Both the position numbers and the translations under genes were made by a program. 64,000 bases of DNA. Source: Hungatella hathewayi WAL-18680 (lineage in GTDB: Bacteria > Bacillota > Clostridia > Lachnospirales > Lachnospiraceae). Each line of letters begins with the position of its first letter. Position 1 is the stretch's first letter. The notes below the pieces were generated by a model. The model had not been told where the DNA came from and searched no databases. It saw only the letters and a list, made by a program, of their open reading frames with translations. Of the stretch, positions 9,717-18,471 are shown piece after piece. The stretch spans positions 1,101,569 to 1,165,568 of the forward strand of contig NZ_JH379027.1 of NCBI RefSeq assembly GCF_000235505.1, given 5' to 3'.

Positions 9717-9756
9717 AAAAGGCGGAAGAATGATGGAGCGATTCTTCCGCCTTTTT
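9717..9756. terminator. Bidirectional terminator between manA and the DAHP synthase gene
   Basis: The perfect 11-base stem GGCGGAAGAAT (9721-9731) / ATTCTTCCGCC (9741-9751) is flanked by AAAA on the left and TTTTT on the right, so it can stop transcripts from both convergent genes. Confidence 0.9.
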
Positions 9757-9767
9757 GTTACCAGTCT

Positions 9768-10799
9768 TTAATTTAAGCCCTCAGCAATCTCATAGATCAA
9801 CCGCTCGGAATCCTCCCAGCCCAGACATGGGTCGGTGATGGATTTGCCGTAGCAGTGTTCGCCTACCTTCTGGCAGCCTGGCTCGATGTAGCTCTCTATC
9901 ATGATGCCTTTGACCATGTCGCTGACTTCCTTGGCATGGCGGCGGCTGTGGAGTACTTCTTTGGTGATGCGGATCTGCTCGTGGTACATCTTGTTGGAAT
10001 TGGAATGGTTGGCATCCACGATGCAGGCCGGATTCTGTAAATTCCGTTTGCCGTAAAGCTCATGAAGCAGGATTAAGTCCTCAAAATGATAGTTGGGGAT
10101 ACACTGGCCGTGTTTGTTGACGGCGCCTCTCAAAATGGTGTGAGCCAGTGGATTGCCCGGCGTGTGGACTTCCCAGCCACGGAAAATGAACTCGTGGGAG
10201 CCTTGGGCCGCCACGACGGAATTCAGCATGACGGACAAGTCGCCGCTGGTGGGATTCTTCATGCCGATTGGCACGTCGCAGCCGCTGGCTACCAGACGGT
10301 GCTGCTGGTTCTCCACGGAGCGGGCGCCTACGGCGATGTAGGACATTAAATCGGATAAATACCGGACATTTTCCGGATATAACATCTCATCCGCGGTGGT
10401 GAGGCCGGTCTCCTGAACCACGCGCATGTGCATGCGGCGGATGGCAATCAGACCTTCGTACATGTCCGGCTTCTTCTCCGGGTCCGGCTGGTGAAGCAGA
10501 CCCTTGTAGCCCTCGCCGGTGGTCCGTGGCTTGTTGGTGTAGACCCGCGGGATGATGATGATTTTGTCTTTGACTTTCTCCTGGACGGGCACCAGACGGC
10601 TGGTGTAGTCGCAGACAGCATCCTCGTTGTCCGCGGAACAGGGGCCGATGATGACGAGGAATTTATCGCTCTCGCCTGTCAGTACTTTCTTGATTTCTTC
10701 GTCCCGTTTTGTTTTCACATCTGCTAACTGTGCCGGCAGAGGAAACTGCTCTCTGATTTCAGCGGGGGTCGGTAGCTTATTCATAAACTCAAGTCCCAT
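9768..10799 (-). CDS. 3-deoxy-7-phosphoheptulonate (DAHP) synthase, AroF/G/H type
   Basis: This 343-residue enzyme catalyses the first step of the shikimate pathway, condensing phosphoenolpyruvate with erythrose-4-phosphate. It belongs to the type I-alpha (AroF/AroG/AroH) class: it starts with an N-terminal arm (LPTPAEIREQFPLP) and carries IIGPCSADNE, the YTNKPRTTGEGYKGL phosphate-binding region, the GARSVENQQHR segment and DANHSNSNK. The length is normal. The ATG at 10799 has AGGAGG immediately upstream on the minus strand. A clear promoter lies at 10894-10922. No feedback type (Phe, Tyr or Trp) can be assigned by eye, so no allele letter is given. It is monocistronic and converges on manA. 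Confidence 0.92.
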   Translation of the reverse strand: MGLEFMNKLPTPAEIREQFPLPAQLADVKTKRDEEIKKVLTGESDKFLVIIGPCSADNEDAVCDYTSRLVPVQEKVKDKIIIIPRVYTNKPRTTGEGYKGLLHQPDPEKKPDMYEGLIAIRRMHMRVVQETGLTTADEMLYPENVRYLSDLMSYIAVGARSVENQQHRLVASGCDVPIGMKNPTSGDLSVMLNSVVAAQGSHEFIFRGWEVHTPGNPLAHTILRGAVNKHGQCIPNYHFEDLILLHELYGKRNLQNPACIVDANHSNSNKMYHEQIRITKEVLHSRRHAKEVSDMVKGIMIESYIEPGCQKVGEHCYGKSITDPCLGWEDSERLIYEIAEGLN

Positions 10800-10893
10800 A
10801 ATATCCTCCTCTTTTCTCTGGGGTGCGCTTGATTCTTAGGAATATCGTAAGCGAATCGTAAATCGTTATCAATTGACTCTTACACATTGCTCA

Positions 10894-10922
10894 ATTATAA
10901 TATAGCATAGTAAAAATTGCAA
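10894..10922 (-). promoter_or_regulatory. Promoter of the DAHP synthase gene
   Basis: Read on the minus strand: -35 TTGCAA (10917-10922), a 17-base spacer, and a perfect -10 TATAAT (10894-10899). It lies about 95 bases upstream of the start codon. I saw no attenuator or leader peptide in between. Confidence 0.75.
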
Positions 10923-11006
10923 AGATATTTTTACTTGACTATATGGCAGAATGCCGATTAGGTAAGGCGTACATGTCTATGCCGGAAAAATGAGGAGACT
11001 ATAATT

Positions 11007-11606
11007 ATGAGAAAAATGATACTTACGGCCGCAGCGGCCATGACGGTGTTTACGATGATGACCGGGTGCCAGGCGAAGCCGGCCGGAGATAACGGCCAGA
11101 CCACCCAGGCCACGGTAGAACAGACAACCGAGGAGCAGACAACGACTGCCGCCAAGGAAATCAGTCTGGATGAAATTCACGCGGCAGTGAAAGAGGCTTA
11201 CGGTGAGAATTACATTCCAAGCGCTGCCTTTGACGAGCAGGGAATGAAGGAACTTTTTGGAATTAACAGTGATCTGTATGACAGCTTCATCGCGGAAGGC
11301 CCCATGATCAGCGTTCACGTGGACACCTTTGTGGCAGTGAAGGCGAAAGAGGGCAAAGGGGAGGAAGTGGCACAGCATCTGAATGACTACCGCGATTCCC
11401 AGTTAAACGGCGCCATGCAGTACCCGATGAACCTGCCAAAGATTGAGGCATCCCAGGTAGTCCGCCACGGCGACTACGTATTCTTTGTCATGCTGGGAAC
11501 CCCATCTGAGGAGGCGGAGGCCCAGGGCGAGGAAGCGGCTTTAGAGTCCGCCAAGGAGAATACCCAGATTGCCATTGACATCATTGACGGTTACTTCGCT
11601 TCTTAA
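11007..11606 (+). CDS. DUF4358 lipoprotein
   Basis: This 199-residue predicted lipoprotein has a signal peptide (about residues 1-20) ending in the lipobox TGC, and then a Thr/Gln/Glu-rich linker of about 30 residues. The folded part, with FGINSDLYDSFIAEGPM, VDTFVAVKAKEGKGEEV and LNDYRDSQL, matches my recollection of DUF4358, a family of unknown function in Clostridia. It should be anchored on the outer face of the membrane. The ATG follows GAGGAGAC. It precedes an MBOAT acyltransferase and a DHHW protein on the same strand, after a hairpin. Such neighbours suggest a role in glycan O-acetylation, but no catalytic residues can be named. Confidence 0.8.
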   Translation: MRKMILTAAAAMTVFTMMTGCQAKPAGDNGQTTQATVEQTTEEQTTTAAKEISLDEIHAAVKEAYGENYIPSAAFDEQGMKELFGINSDLYDSFIAEGPMISVHVDTFVAVKAKEGKGEEVAQHLNDYRDSQLNGAMQYPMNLPKIEASQVVRHGDYVFFVMLGTPSEEAEAQGEEAALESAKENTQIAIDIIDGYFAS

Positions 11607-11627
11607 TTTTATATCGGACGATATATG

Positions 11628-11664
11628 GCCCGGGCTGTCAATGACGGTCCGGGCGTTCTATTTT
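11628..11664 (+). terminator. Probable terminator after the DUF4358 gene
   Basis: The hairpin with arms GCCCGGGCTGTC and GACGGTCCGGGC (two mismatches) is followed by GTTCTATTTT. The short, interrupted T run suggests partial termination, so readthrough into the MBOAT gene is possible. Confidence 0.55.
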
Positions 11665-11685
11665 CAGACATAGAGGGGGGAGAGC

Positions 11686-13119
11686 ATGGTATTCAGCAGT
11701 TTATTATTTCTATTCCGGTTTCTGCCGTTGATGCTGGCGGCCTATTTTATCGTGCCAAGGCGGTTTCGCAATGGCGTGCTGTTTTTGGGAAGCCTGATTT
11801 TCTACGGGTGGGGCGAGCCGGTGTATATCGGGCTTTTGCTGTTTTCCACGGTGGTGGATTACACCCACGGGCGGGCCATCGGCTGGCTTTTGTCGCAGGG
11901 CAGACAGAAGGCGGCCAAATGGGTGGTGGTGTCCTCAGCGGTCATCAATCTGGGCCTGCTGGGATTTTTTAAATACACGGATTTTCTGCTGGGAGCGGTG
12001 AACCATGTGGCAGGGACCCAGATTCCGCTGTTAAACCTGGCATTGCCAATCGGAATCTCCTTCTATACCTTTCAGACTATGTCCTATACCATTGATGTGT
12101 ATCGGGGGAAGACAAGGGTACAGAAAAACATCATCAATTTCGGCGCCTACGTGTCCATGTTCCCCCAGCTGATTGCCGGGCCAATCGTGCGTTACAGCAC
12201 CATTGCGGAGGAGTTGGATGAGAGGCAGGAAAGCTATGAGATGTTTGGGGACGGCATCGCCTGTTTTGTCAGCGGACTGGGGAAAAAGGTGCTGCTGGCC
12301 AACACCATCGGAGCCCTCTGGACGGAGATTCAGGGAATCCCGGACGGGGAGCGGAGCGTGGTCTTGCTGTGGCTTGGCATTCTTGCCTTTGGGATGCAGA
12401 TTTACTTTGATTTTTCCGGGTATTCGGATATGGCGGTGGGCCTGGGACGGATGTTCGGGTTTCATTTTCCGGAGAACTTCCGCTATCCCTACACATCAAA
12501 GAGCATAACGGAGTTCTGGAACCGGTGGCATATCTCTCTGGGAACCTGGTTCAAGGAGTACGTCTATATCCCTCTTGGCGGAAACCGAAAGGGAATCGGA
12601 CGGCAGATATGCAATATCATGATTGTGTGGCTTCTGACAGGCATCTGGCACGGAGCCGGATGGAATTTCCTGCTGTGGGGCGTGTATTTCGGCGTGCTGC
12701 TGCTGTTGGAGAAGCTGGTGTTGAAACGGTATCTGGAGAAAATGCCGTCGCTGCTGCAGTCCGTGTACGCCATGCTGCTGGTGTTTCTGGGCTGGGTGCT
12801 GTTTGCTCATGACGATATGGCGGCGGGGGCATTGTACTACCGGCAGATGTTCGGGCTGGGGCAGATTGCATTTGTCAACGGGAGAACGCTCTATCTGCTG
12901 GTGTCCTATCTGCCGCTGCTTGTGATCACCGTGGCTGGCAGTACGCCCCATCCGAAGCGGCTGGCCGCCGCCCTGTTTCAGAAGCTGGGAGCCGGCAGGG
13001 ATGAGGAGCCGGTGACCGTGACGGCCGCCGCCATCACGGCCATGGCGGTTGTGACGATTCTGGTGGTGGCGTATCTGGTGGACGCCAGCTATAATCCGTT
13101 TCTGTATTTCCGGTTTTAG
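11686..13119 (+). CDS. MBOAT-family O-acyltransferase (AlgI/DltB-like)
   Basis: This 477-residue polytopic membrane protein belongs to the membrane-bound O-acyltransferase family. In known members (AlgI, DltB, PatA) it moves an acyl group, usually acetyl, across the membrane for transfer to an extracellular polysaccharide. It has about ten hydrophobic segments, the conserved RYSTI region, the FWNRWHISL block, and the active-site histidine in LTGIWHGAGWNF. The start ATG 11686 follows GAGGGGGGAG. The DHHW gene begins 30 bases downstream, the usual two-gene arrangement in which the DHHW/AlgJ-like protein completes transfer outside the membrane. The acceptor polymer is unknown. Confidence 0.92.
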   Translation: MVFSSLLFLFRFLPLMLAAYFIVPRRFRNGVLFLGSLIFYGWGEPVYIGLLLFSTVVDYTHGRAIGWLLSQGRQKAAKWVVVSSAVINLGLLGFFKYTDFLLGAVNHVAGTQIPLLNLALPIGISFYTFQTMSYTIDVYRGKTRVQKNIINFGAYVSMFPQLIAGPIVRYSTIAEELDERQESYEMFGDGIACFVSGLGKKVLLANTIGALWTEIQGIPDGERSVVLLWLGILAFGMQIYFDFSGYSDMAVGLGRMFGFHFPENFRYPYTSKSITEFWNRWHISLGTWFKEYVYIPLGGNRKGIGRQICNIMIVWLLTGIWHGAGWNFLLWGVYFGVLLLLEKLVLKRYLEKMPSLLQSVYAMLLVFLGWVLFAHDDMAAGALYYRQMFGLGQIAFVNGRTLYLLVSYLPLLVITVAGSTPHPKRLAAALFQKLGAGRDEEPVTVTAAAITAMAVVTILVVAYLVDASYNPFLYFRF

Positions 13120-13149
13120 GCGGCAGACGAGAAGGGAGGGCTGTGTACA

Positions 13150-14316
13150 GTGAAGAAAAAAGACAGAAAAAAACAGATGGTTCTCAGTTTTACCGGCTTC
13201 CTGGCCGGAGCCACGGTATTCAGCATGATGATGCCCCAGAAGGGATTCTCCGCCACGGAGAACCGGTACTTAAAAAAGCGTCCGGTGTTTACGGTGGAAG
13301 GGCTTTTGGATGGCAGCTATGGGCGGGATTATGAGACTTCCTTAAGCGACCAGTTTCCGGCCCGGGATGCATGGATTGGCATCAAGGTGATGGCGGAGCG
13401 GGCGCAGGGGCGGAAGGATGTCAATGGCGTTTACTTTGGGAAGGATGATTATCTGATTGAGAAATTTGACACGGAGGAGATCGAGGGAGAGCAGCTGGAC
13501 AAGAATCTTAGCTGGGTGTCCACCTTTGCGGAGAAGGCGGAGGAGCGGCTGGGGGAAGACCGGGTGCGGATCATGCTGGTTCCCACCGCATCCCAGATTC
13601 TGAAAGACAAACTGCCCCTTCTGGCGGCTCCCTATGAGCAGAGTCTTGTGGCGGAGCGGCTGGCAGAGATGATGGGGGAGGACGGCCAGAGCCTGCTGGT
13701 GCCGGTGGAGGAGATGCTGGCGGCCCACGGACAGGAGGACATTTATTATCGGACGGACCATCACTGGACTTCCCTTGGCGCTTATTACGGTTACCGGGCG
13801 TGGGCGGAGTCGGTGGGAATAACGCCCTGGGAGCAGGACGCATTTTCCATTCAGATGGTAAGCGAGGAGTTTCTGGGGACCGTCTCCTCCAAAGTGAATC
13901 TGCCCCACAAACCGGATTCCATCAACCTGTATCTTCCAAAGGCGGAGCCGGCCTATGAGGTATTCTACGACGGCGCGCCGGAGCCGGCCCCCATGTATTC
14001 CTACAAGGCCCTGGAGGGGAAAGATAAATATGCCGTTTACCTGGACGGAAACCACGGACTGACGGAGGTGAGAAATCCCGGCGCGGCAGAGCAGGAGGGG
14101 GAGGAGCGAAAACTGCTGATCATCAAGGATTCCTTTGCCCACAGTTTTGCCCCGTTTGCGGTGAATCATTTTGGCGAGACCTTTATGATAGATTTGCGGT
14201 ATTTCAACCAGAGTCCCCAGATCTTTATGGAGGAACACGGGATTACGGACGTGCTGGTGCTCTACCAGATACCCGGATTTTCCCAGGAAAAGACGGTGAG
14301 CAAGCTGATTCGGTAA
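13150..14316 (+). CDS. DHHW-motif extracellular protein (AlgJ/AlgX-like acetylation partner)
   Basis: This 388-residue protein has one N-terminal membrane helix (about residues 10-28) and an extracellular SGNH-like domain. The diagnostic DHHWT motif lies at about residues 204-208, and the C-terminal IKDSFAHSF supplies the serine expected in the SGNH-type catalytic set. By analogy with AlgJ/AlgX it would accept an acetyl group delivered by the MBOAT protein and pass it to a polysaccharide. The start is GTG 13150, with GAAGGGAGGG upstream. The gene is followed by a terminator, which closes the unit. The carbohydrate target is unknown. Confidence 0.88.
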   Translation: MKKKDRKKQMVLSFTGFLAGATVFSMMMPQKGFSATENRYLKKRPVFTVEGLLDGSYGRDYETSLSDQFPARDAWIGIKVMAERAQGRKDVNGVYFGKDDYLIEKFDTEEIEGEQLDKNLSWVSTFAEKAEERLGEDRVRIMLVPTASQILKDKLPLLAAPYEQSLVAERLAEMMGEDGQSLLVPVEEMLAAHGQEDIYYRTDHHWTSLGAYYGYRAWAESVGITPWEQDAFSIQMVSEEFLGTVSSKVNLPHKPDSINLYLPKAEPAYEVFYDGAPEPAPMYSYKALEGKDKYAVYLDGNHGLTEVRNPGAAEQEGEERKLLIIKDSFAHSFAPFAVNHFGETFMIDLRYFNQSPQIFMEEHGITDVLVLYQIPGFSQEKTVSKLIR

Positions 14317-14344
14317 AAAGTTTACCCAATAAATGCGTTTTTGA

Positions 14345-14380
14345 GGAAGAGACGGAGAAAGACTTCGTCTCTTTTTTATC
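14345..14380 (+). terminator. Terminator after the DHHW gene
   Basis: The stem AAGAGACG (14347-14354) / CGTCTCTT (14366-14373) is followed by a T run (TTTTTT) and sits 30 bases after the stop codon. Confidence 0.8.
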
Positions 14381-14385
14381 GAATG

Positions 14386-14414
14386 TTGCACTGGTGACGA
14401 AAATGGGGTATATT
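14386..14414 (+). promoter_or_regulatory. Promoter of the metallo-hydrolase gene
   Basis: -35 TTGCAC (14386-14391), 17-base spacer, -10 TATATT (14409-14414). It lies just after the preceding terminator and about 30 bases upstream of the ATG. Confidence 0.6.
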
Positions 14415-14445
14415 AGTAGAAGAAACGTAGAAAGGTGATAAAAAG

Positions 14446-15075
14446 ATGGAGAATAAGATGACGATAACCTGGCTGGGCCATTCCTGTTTTAAGTTAGAGT
14501 CACAGGGTTATTCCCTTATTTTGGACCCCTATTCGGATGGAAATGTTCCAGGTCTTGCATTCTTGAGAGAAGAAGCCAATATGGTGTTGATGAGCCACAA
14601 TCACAATGACCATAACGCCAAGAAGAATGTGCAGCTGGTTAGAGATACGGCGCCAAATCCGTTTCGCATACAGGAACTTCACACATTTCACGACGAGATG
14701 GAGGGAGCGCTCCGGGGGGATAATACGATACATATCATTAATGACGGGACATACCGTGTGGCACATTTGGGGGATTTGGGATGCAGTCTGGACAGAGAGC
14801 AGGAGGACGCCCTCCAGGGGCTTGATGTTCTGATGATTCCTGTGGGGGGTTATTATACCATCGATGCGGTGAAAGCCCACCGGATTGCCGAGCGGCTGAT
14901 TCCAAAGATAGTCATTCCCATGCATTTTCGCGGGGAGAATTATGGCTATAATGTGCTGGAATCGGTGGAGGAATTTTTAAAGCTGCGGTATGATGTGGTC
15001 CGCCATCAGGGGAATACGCTGGTACTCAAAAGAGATACGCCGTGGCAGACGGCGGTATTTACTTATAAGAGATAA
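14446..15075 (+). CDS. MBL-fold metal-dependent hydrolase (UPF0173/YtkL-like)
   Basis: This 209-residue cytoplasmic protein has the metallo-beta-lactamase fold. The N-terminal TWLGHSCFKL is typical of the UPF0173/beta-lactamase superfamily-2 group. The metal-binding motif appears as SHNHNDHN, with further ligand regions at HLGDLG and PMHFRGENYG. The length agrees with the family. The substrate is not known for most members, and I see nothing that narrows it. The ATG follows GAAAGGTGATAAAAAG. The gene has its own promoter and is probably separate from the acetylation module upstream; the lipoprotein gene 50 bases downstream has an extended -10 element of its own. Confidence 0.85.
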   Translation: MENKMTITWLGHSCFKLESQGYSLILDPYSDGNVPGLAFLREEANMVLMSHNHNDHNAKKNVQLVRDTAPNPFRIQELHTFHDEMEGALRGDNTIHIINDGTYRVAHLGDLGCSLDREQEDALQGLDVLMIPVGGYYTIDAVKAHRIAERLIPKIVIPMHFRGENYGYNVLESVEEFLKLRYDVVRHQGNTLVLKRDTPWQTAVFTYKR

Positions 15076-15076
15076 C

Positions 15077-15085
15077 TGGTATAAT
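15077..15085 (+). promoter_or_regulatory. Extended -10 promoter of the ChaN/Tiki-like lipoprotein gene
   Basis: TGGTATAAT is an extended -10 element with a perfect hexamer at 15080-15085. No convincing -35 box is seen 17 bases upstream, which is tolerated for extended -10 promoters. It lies about 40 bases before the start codon. Confidence 0.5.
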
Positions 15086-15126
15086 AGAGATAGCAGTTAA
15101 AATCTAAACATTGGGGTAGTAAGCGT

Positions 15127-16308
15127 ATGAGAAATTATTTAGGGAAAAAAAGAGCGGGGAGCATGGCTCTTGGGGCCATGCTCTTTTTGAGTGTGGTATT
15201 AACCGGCTGCATAGGGCGAAATGTCGACGTTCCGGCAGAGAGTGAGCCATCGTCAGTCGAAACGCCAGCGGCCATGACAGAGGCGGAAGAAACGCCGGCG
15301 GAGACGGTGAGCGGTATGGAGGAGACATCCCTGATGGGACAGTCGGCCGGACAGGTTTATCTGTACGGGGAGATGCACGGCGAGCAGAAGATTATCGAAA
15401 AAGAGTTTGAGGTGTGGAAGGATTACTACGGCGGGGAGGGGCTGCGCCATATGTTTATCGAGGCGCCATACTATACCGCGGAATATCTGAACCTGTGGAT
15501 GGAAGCTGACAGCGACGAGATTCTGGATGAGGTCTATGACGACTGGGAGGGCTCGGCGGCCCATAATCCGTATCTGAAGGAATTTTATCAGAACATCAAG
15601 CGGGAATGCCCGGAGACCGTTTTTCACGGGACGGACGTGGGCCACTGCTATGACACCACGGGAGAGCGCTATTTGAGTTACTTGAGGGAGAATAAGCAGG
15701 AAGATTCCGAGCCGTATGCCCTCACCCAGGAATGTATGGAGCAGGGGAAATATTTCTATGACAATTCAGACGACGTGTACCGTGAGAATAAGATGGTGGA
15801 GAATTTTGTAAATGCATTTGAGGCCCTGGATGGCGAGAGCATCGTGGGATTTTACGGCGGAGCCCATGTGGGCCTTGATGCTATGGATTATCTGACCGAG
15901 ACCATTCCCTGCATGGCGAACCAACTCCATGCGCTTTATGGGGATGCGATTCACAGCGAGGATTTGACCTGGGTCAGGAAGGATATCGAGCCGGAGCGGA
16001 TCGATATGGTCACGGTGGCCGGGAAGGAATACCAGGCGGCCTATTATGGGAAGGTGGATTTGACAGGCTTCAAGGACTTCGCATACCAGGAATACTGGCG
16101 TCTGGAAAATGCTTACGATGACTTTAAGGACATGCCGAAGACGGGCGACATGCTGCCCTATGACAATTACCCCATGCTCCTTGAAACTGGCCAGGTGTTC
16201 CGAGTGGAAACGGGTAAAGCGGACGGGACTGTGCTGAGAGGATATTACCGCTCCGATGGAAATAAGTGGCAGGGGAGAATCGCAACGGAAGAGTTCCGTG
16301 TGGAGTGA
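15127..16308 (+). CDS. Lipoprotein with a ChaN/Tiki-like (GExH) domain
   Basis: This 393-residue predicted lipoprotein has a signal sequence ending in LTGC (Cys at about residue 28), a Glu/Thr/Ala-rich linker to about residue 70, and a globular domain. The domain opens with YLYGEMHGEQ, continues with IEAPYYTAEYLNLWM and FHGTDVGHCYDTTG, and includes FYGGAHVGLDAM. The GE-x-H start and later glycine-histidine motif resemble the superfamily that includes ChaN, erythromycin esterase and the Tiki/TraB proteases. That assignment is from motif shape only. The protein should be surface exposed. Function is unknown; metal- or haem-dependent hydrolysis is one possibility. It is monocistronic and followed by a hairpin. 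Confidence 0.6.
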   Translation: MRNYLGKKRAGSMALGAMLFLSVVLTGCIGRNVDVPAESEPSSVETPAAMTEAEETPAETVSGMEETSLMGQSAGQVYLYGEMHGEQKIIEKEFEVWKDYYGGEGLRHMFIEAPYYTAEYLNLWMEADSDEILDEVYDDWEGSAAHNPYLKEFYQNIKRECPETVFHGTDVGHCYDTTGERYLSYLRENKQEDSEPYALTQECMEQGKYFYDNSDDVYRENKMVENFVNAFEALDGESIVGFYGGAHVGLDAMDYLTETIPCMANQLHALYGDAIHSEDLTWVRKDIEPERIDMVTVAGKEYQAAYYGKVDLTGFKDFAYQEYWRLENAYDDFKDMPKTGDMLPYDNYPMLLETGQVFRVETGKADGTVLRGYYRSDGNKWQGRIATEEFRVE

Positions 16309-16388
16309 TAGGAAATCCTATTTTAGGACGATTGGATGCCTGTTATCTAAATAAAAAATAAACACGGGCTGAAACTATTATTAAGAAT

Positions 16389-16422
16389 CCCCAGGAGGAT
16401 TGACTTCCGCCTGGGGGTTTAT
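16389..16422 (+). terminator. Probable terminator after the ChaN/Tiki-like lipoprotein gene
   Basis: The hairpin CCCCAGGAGG ... CTTCCGCCTGGGG has one internal mismatch and is followed by GTTTATTATAG. The T tract is short, so efficiency is uncertain. Confidence 0.55.
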
Positions 16423-16453
16423 TATAGTAGGAGTATAGAAAGCAGTGTGAAAG

Positions 16454-16861
16454 GTGAGAGGCAAAGTGAAAGAGAAGATACAGCGTTTTATGATTGGGCG
16501 TTACGGAGTGGATGAGATGAACCGTTTTTTGATGGGGGTGACCATGGTCCTCATCGTCCTGGATTTGTTTCTCCGTTCCCACGTGTTATACCTGCTTGGA
16601 GCCTTATGCCTGATTTGGTGTTATTACCGAATGCTGTCAAAGAATATCAGCAAACGGTTCCAGGAGAACCAGAAGTATCTGAATCTGGAATTCCGTGTTA
16701 AGGAAGGCTGGAAGAACCTGAAATTCAAGATATCCCAGGCCCGCCAGTTCCACATCTACAAGTGCCCCGGCTGCGGCCAGAAGATACGGATTCCCAGAGG
16801 AAAAGGAAAAATCAGTATCCACTGCCCCAAGTGCCAGACGGATTTTATTAAGCGGAGTTAA
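16454..16861 (+). CDS. Small membrane protein with C-terminal zinc ribbon
   Basis: This is a 135-residue protein of unknown function. The N-terminus is short and basic. Two adjacent hydrophobic segments (about residues 24-57) are followed by a charged region and then a C-terminal zinc ribbon, CPGCGQKIRIPRG ... CPKC, whose four cysteines are well placed to bind one zinc ion. The start is read as GTG 16454; a GTG four codons later is an alternative. It is a common type of uncharacterised membrane protein in Lachnospiraceae. A strong terminator follows. Confidence 0.75.
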   Translation: MRGKVKEKIQRFMIGRYGVDEMNRFLMGVTMVLIVLDLFLRSHVLYLLGALCLIWCYYRMLSKNISKRFQENQKYLNLEFRVKEGWKNLKFKISQARQFHIYKCPGCGQKIRIPRGKGKISIHCPKCQTDFIKRS

Positions 16862-16882
16862 ATTGCGATACAACAAAATACG

Positions 16883-16929
16883 AATCCCTGAAGAGATGCA
16901 CCTTGTATGCCGCTCTTCAGGGATTTTTT
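16883..16929 (+). terminator. Strong intrinsic terminator
   Basis: The stem AATCCCTGAAGAG (16883-16895) / CTCTTCAGGGATT is followed directly by TTTTTT. It ends the zinc-ribbon gene and insulates the downstream sugar transporter operon. Confidence 0.9.
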
Positions 16930-17045
16930 GCTGTGTTTTATTATTTTCCATATATTTTTTTATAATATGACATTTTATGTGATACTCACTTCCGTTATAC
17001 TTAACTCACGAAACAAGTTGGAACCATAAAAATGGAGGGCAAAAG

Positions 17046-18440
17046 ATGAAAAAGAGATTCCAAAAAACAGCAGCCATTGCAATGAGCGTAATCCTGGCCA
17101 CGACATTAACCGCCTGCGGCAGTTCAGGCGGGGCCAGCGCCGGTGGGGAGAACGGACAGCCAGGTACGGATGGGGGAGCAATGACAGAAGAGTCAGGCGC
17201 CAAAGCTCCGGGAGATAAAAAAGAGAAAATTGAACTGACAGGAATGGTTCAGCAGTCCAGATGGTATTCCGGACTTCAGAAAATGGTGGAAAAGCTGGAG
17301 ACAGATGAGAATATCGTCATTGAGTTTGAAGTGATTCCGGATGACCAGTACGACAATCTGATGAAGATGAGGCTGAATTCCCATGAGGCGCCGGATTTGG
17401 TTGCCTACCAGTTCGCGGACCTGTTTGCGGCGGTAAACCCGGAGGAATTTTTTATTCCAATGGATGGGGAAACCTGGATGTCAGATGTGATCGCGCCGGA
17501 ACTGACGGAGTACAACGGGAAGCATTACGGGTACTGCTTTGAGGCTTCCAACGGATTCCAGGGACTGATTTACAACGAGGATGTCTTTGCGGAACATGGA
17601 ATCACCGAACTGCCCAAAACCCTGGAGGAGTTCTACGGAATCTGCGACAAACTGAAAGAAGAGGGCGTGACACCTATCGCTATTCCTTCGGATACCTGGG
17701 TGCCTCAAATCTGGATGACTTCCGGCATGGCGAGAGCCCTTGGCACCGATGAGGCAAACGAAGAATTTGCAGAAAAAATCCTGACGAACCAGGCAAAATT
17801 CAATGATTACCCGGAGATGGCGGCGGTCATCGACGAGTATCTGGATTTGTTTAAAAAAGGGTATGTCAACGAAGATTTTATGACCGTGAGCTATGACGAG
17901 ATTCTGGGAAGACTGGCTGGCGGTGAGATTGCAATGATTTATGGGGCAACGGAAATCCTCACTTCCATCGAGGAATCCTATCCTGATTCAAACTTTACGA
18001 TATTTAATCCGCCGGTTGGCTATGATGAGAAGGATGTCCTTGCCTATCTGCCGACGGCCATGGGAATTGCAGTCAATAAAGACACGGAAAAACTGGATAC
18101 GATTAAAAAAATATTTGAGGTTTGGAGCACGCCGGAGTATGGTAATCTCTATTTTGAGAGTCGTCCGGGATTCCCCAATATCAAGGGCATTGACGGAAAT
18201 GAATCGGCCATGAACCCGGATATTCCAAAAATCTATTCCGAGTATATGGAAAGCGGACGGGTTGTGGCCCAGATGAACCAGTATATCGACACGCTGCAGC
18301 CGTTGTTTGGCAACACCTTGTGGGTTTACTTCCTGGAGGCTCCGTCGAAAGGAAATATGGACGGCGCTGCGGTTCTGGATCGTTTCCAGAAGGATGTGGA
18401 AAAATTTATGACAGAAAAAGGCGCGGAAGGCTGGAAGTAG
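17046..18440 (+). CDS. Sugar ABC transporter substrate-binding lipoprotein
   Basis: This 464-residue extracellular solute-binding protein (family 1 type) has a signal peptide of about 20 residues ending in the lipobox LTAC, then a Gly/Ser-rich linker. The mature part has the usual two-lobe features, for example VIPDDQYDNLMKMRLNSHEAPDLV near the N-terminus, which is typical of carbohydrate binders. It would capture an extracellular sugar and hand it to the two permeases that follow. The ATG at 17046 follows GGAGGGC. It is the first gene of a six-gene set including a Gfo/Idh oxidoreductase and a two-component pair. No ATPase gene is present, so a shared MsmX-like ATPase encoded elsewhere is expected. 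Confidence 0.93.
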   Translation: MKKRFQKTAAIAMSVILATTLTACGSSGGASAGGENGQPGTDGGAMTEESGAKAPGDKKEKIELTGMVQQSRWYSGLQKMVEKLETDENIVIEFEVIPDDQYDNLMKMRLNSHEAPDLVAYQFADLFAAVNPEEFFIPMDGETWMSDVIAPELTEYNGKHYGYCFEASNGFQGLIYNEDVFAEHGITELPKTLEEFYGICDKLKEEGVTPIAIPSDTWVPQIWMTSGMARALGTDEANEEFAEKILTNQAKFNDYPEMAAVIDEYLDLFKKGYVNEDFMTVSYDEILGRLAGGEIAMIYGATEILTSIEESYPDSNFTIFNPPVGYDEKDVLAYLPTAMGIAVNKDTEKLDTIKKIFEVWSTPEYGNLYFESRPGFPNIKGIDGNESAMNPDIPKIYSEYMESGRVVAQMNQYIDTLQPLFGNTLWVYFLEAPSKGNMDGAAVLDRFQKDVEKFMTEKGAEGWK

Positions 18441-18471
18441 GGAAACGCAGCAGGAAGTAAGGGATAATATC

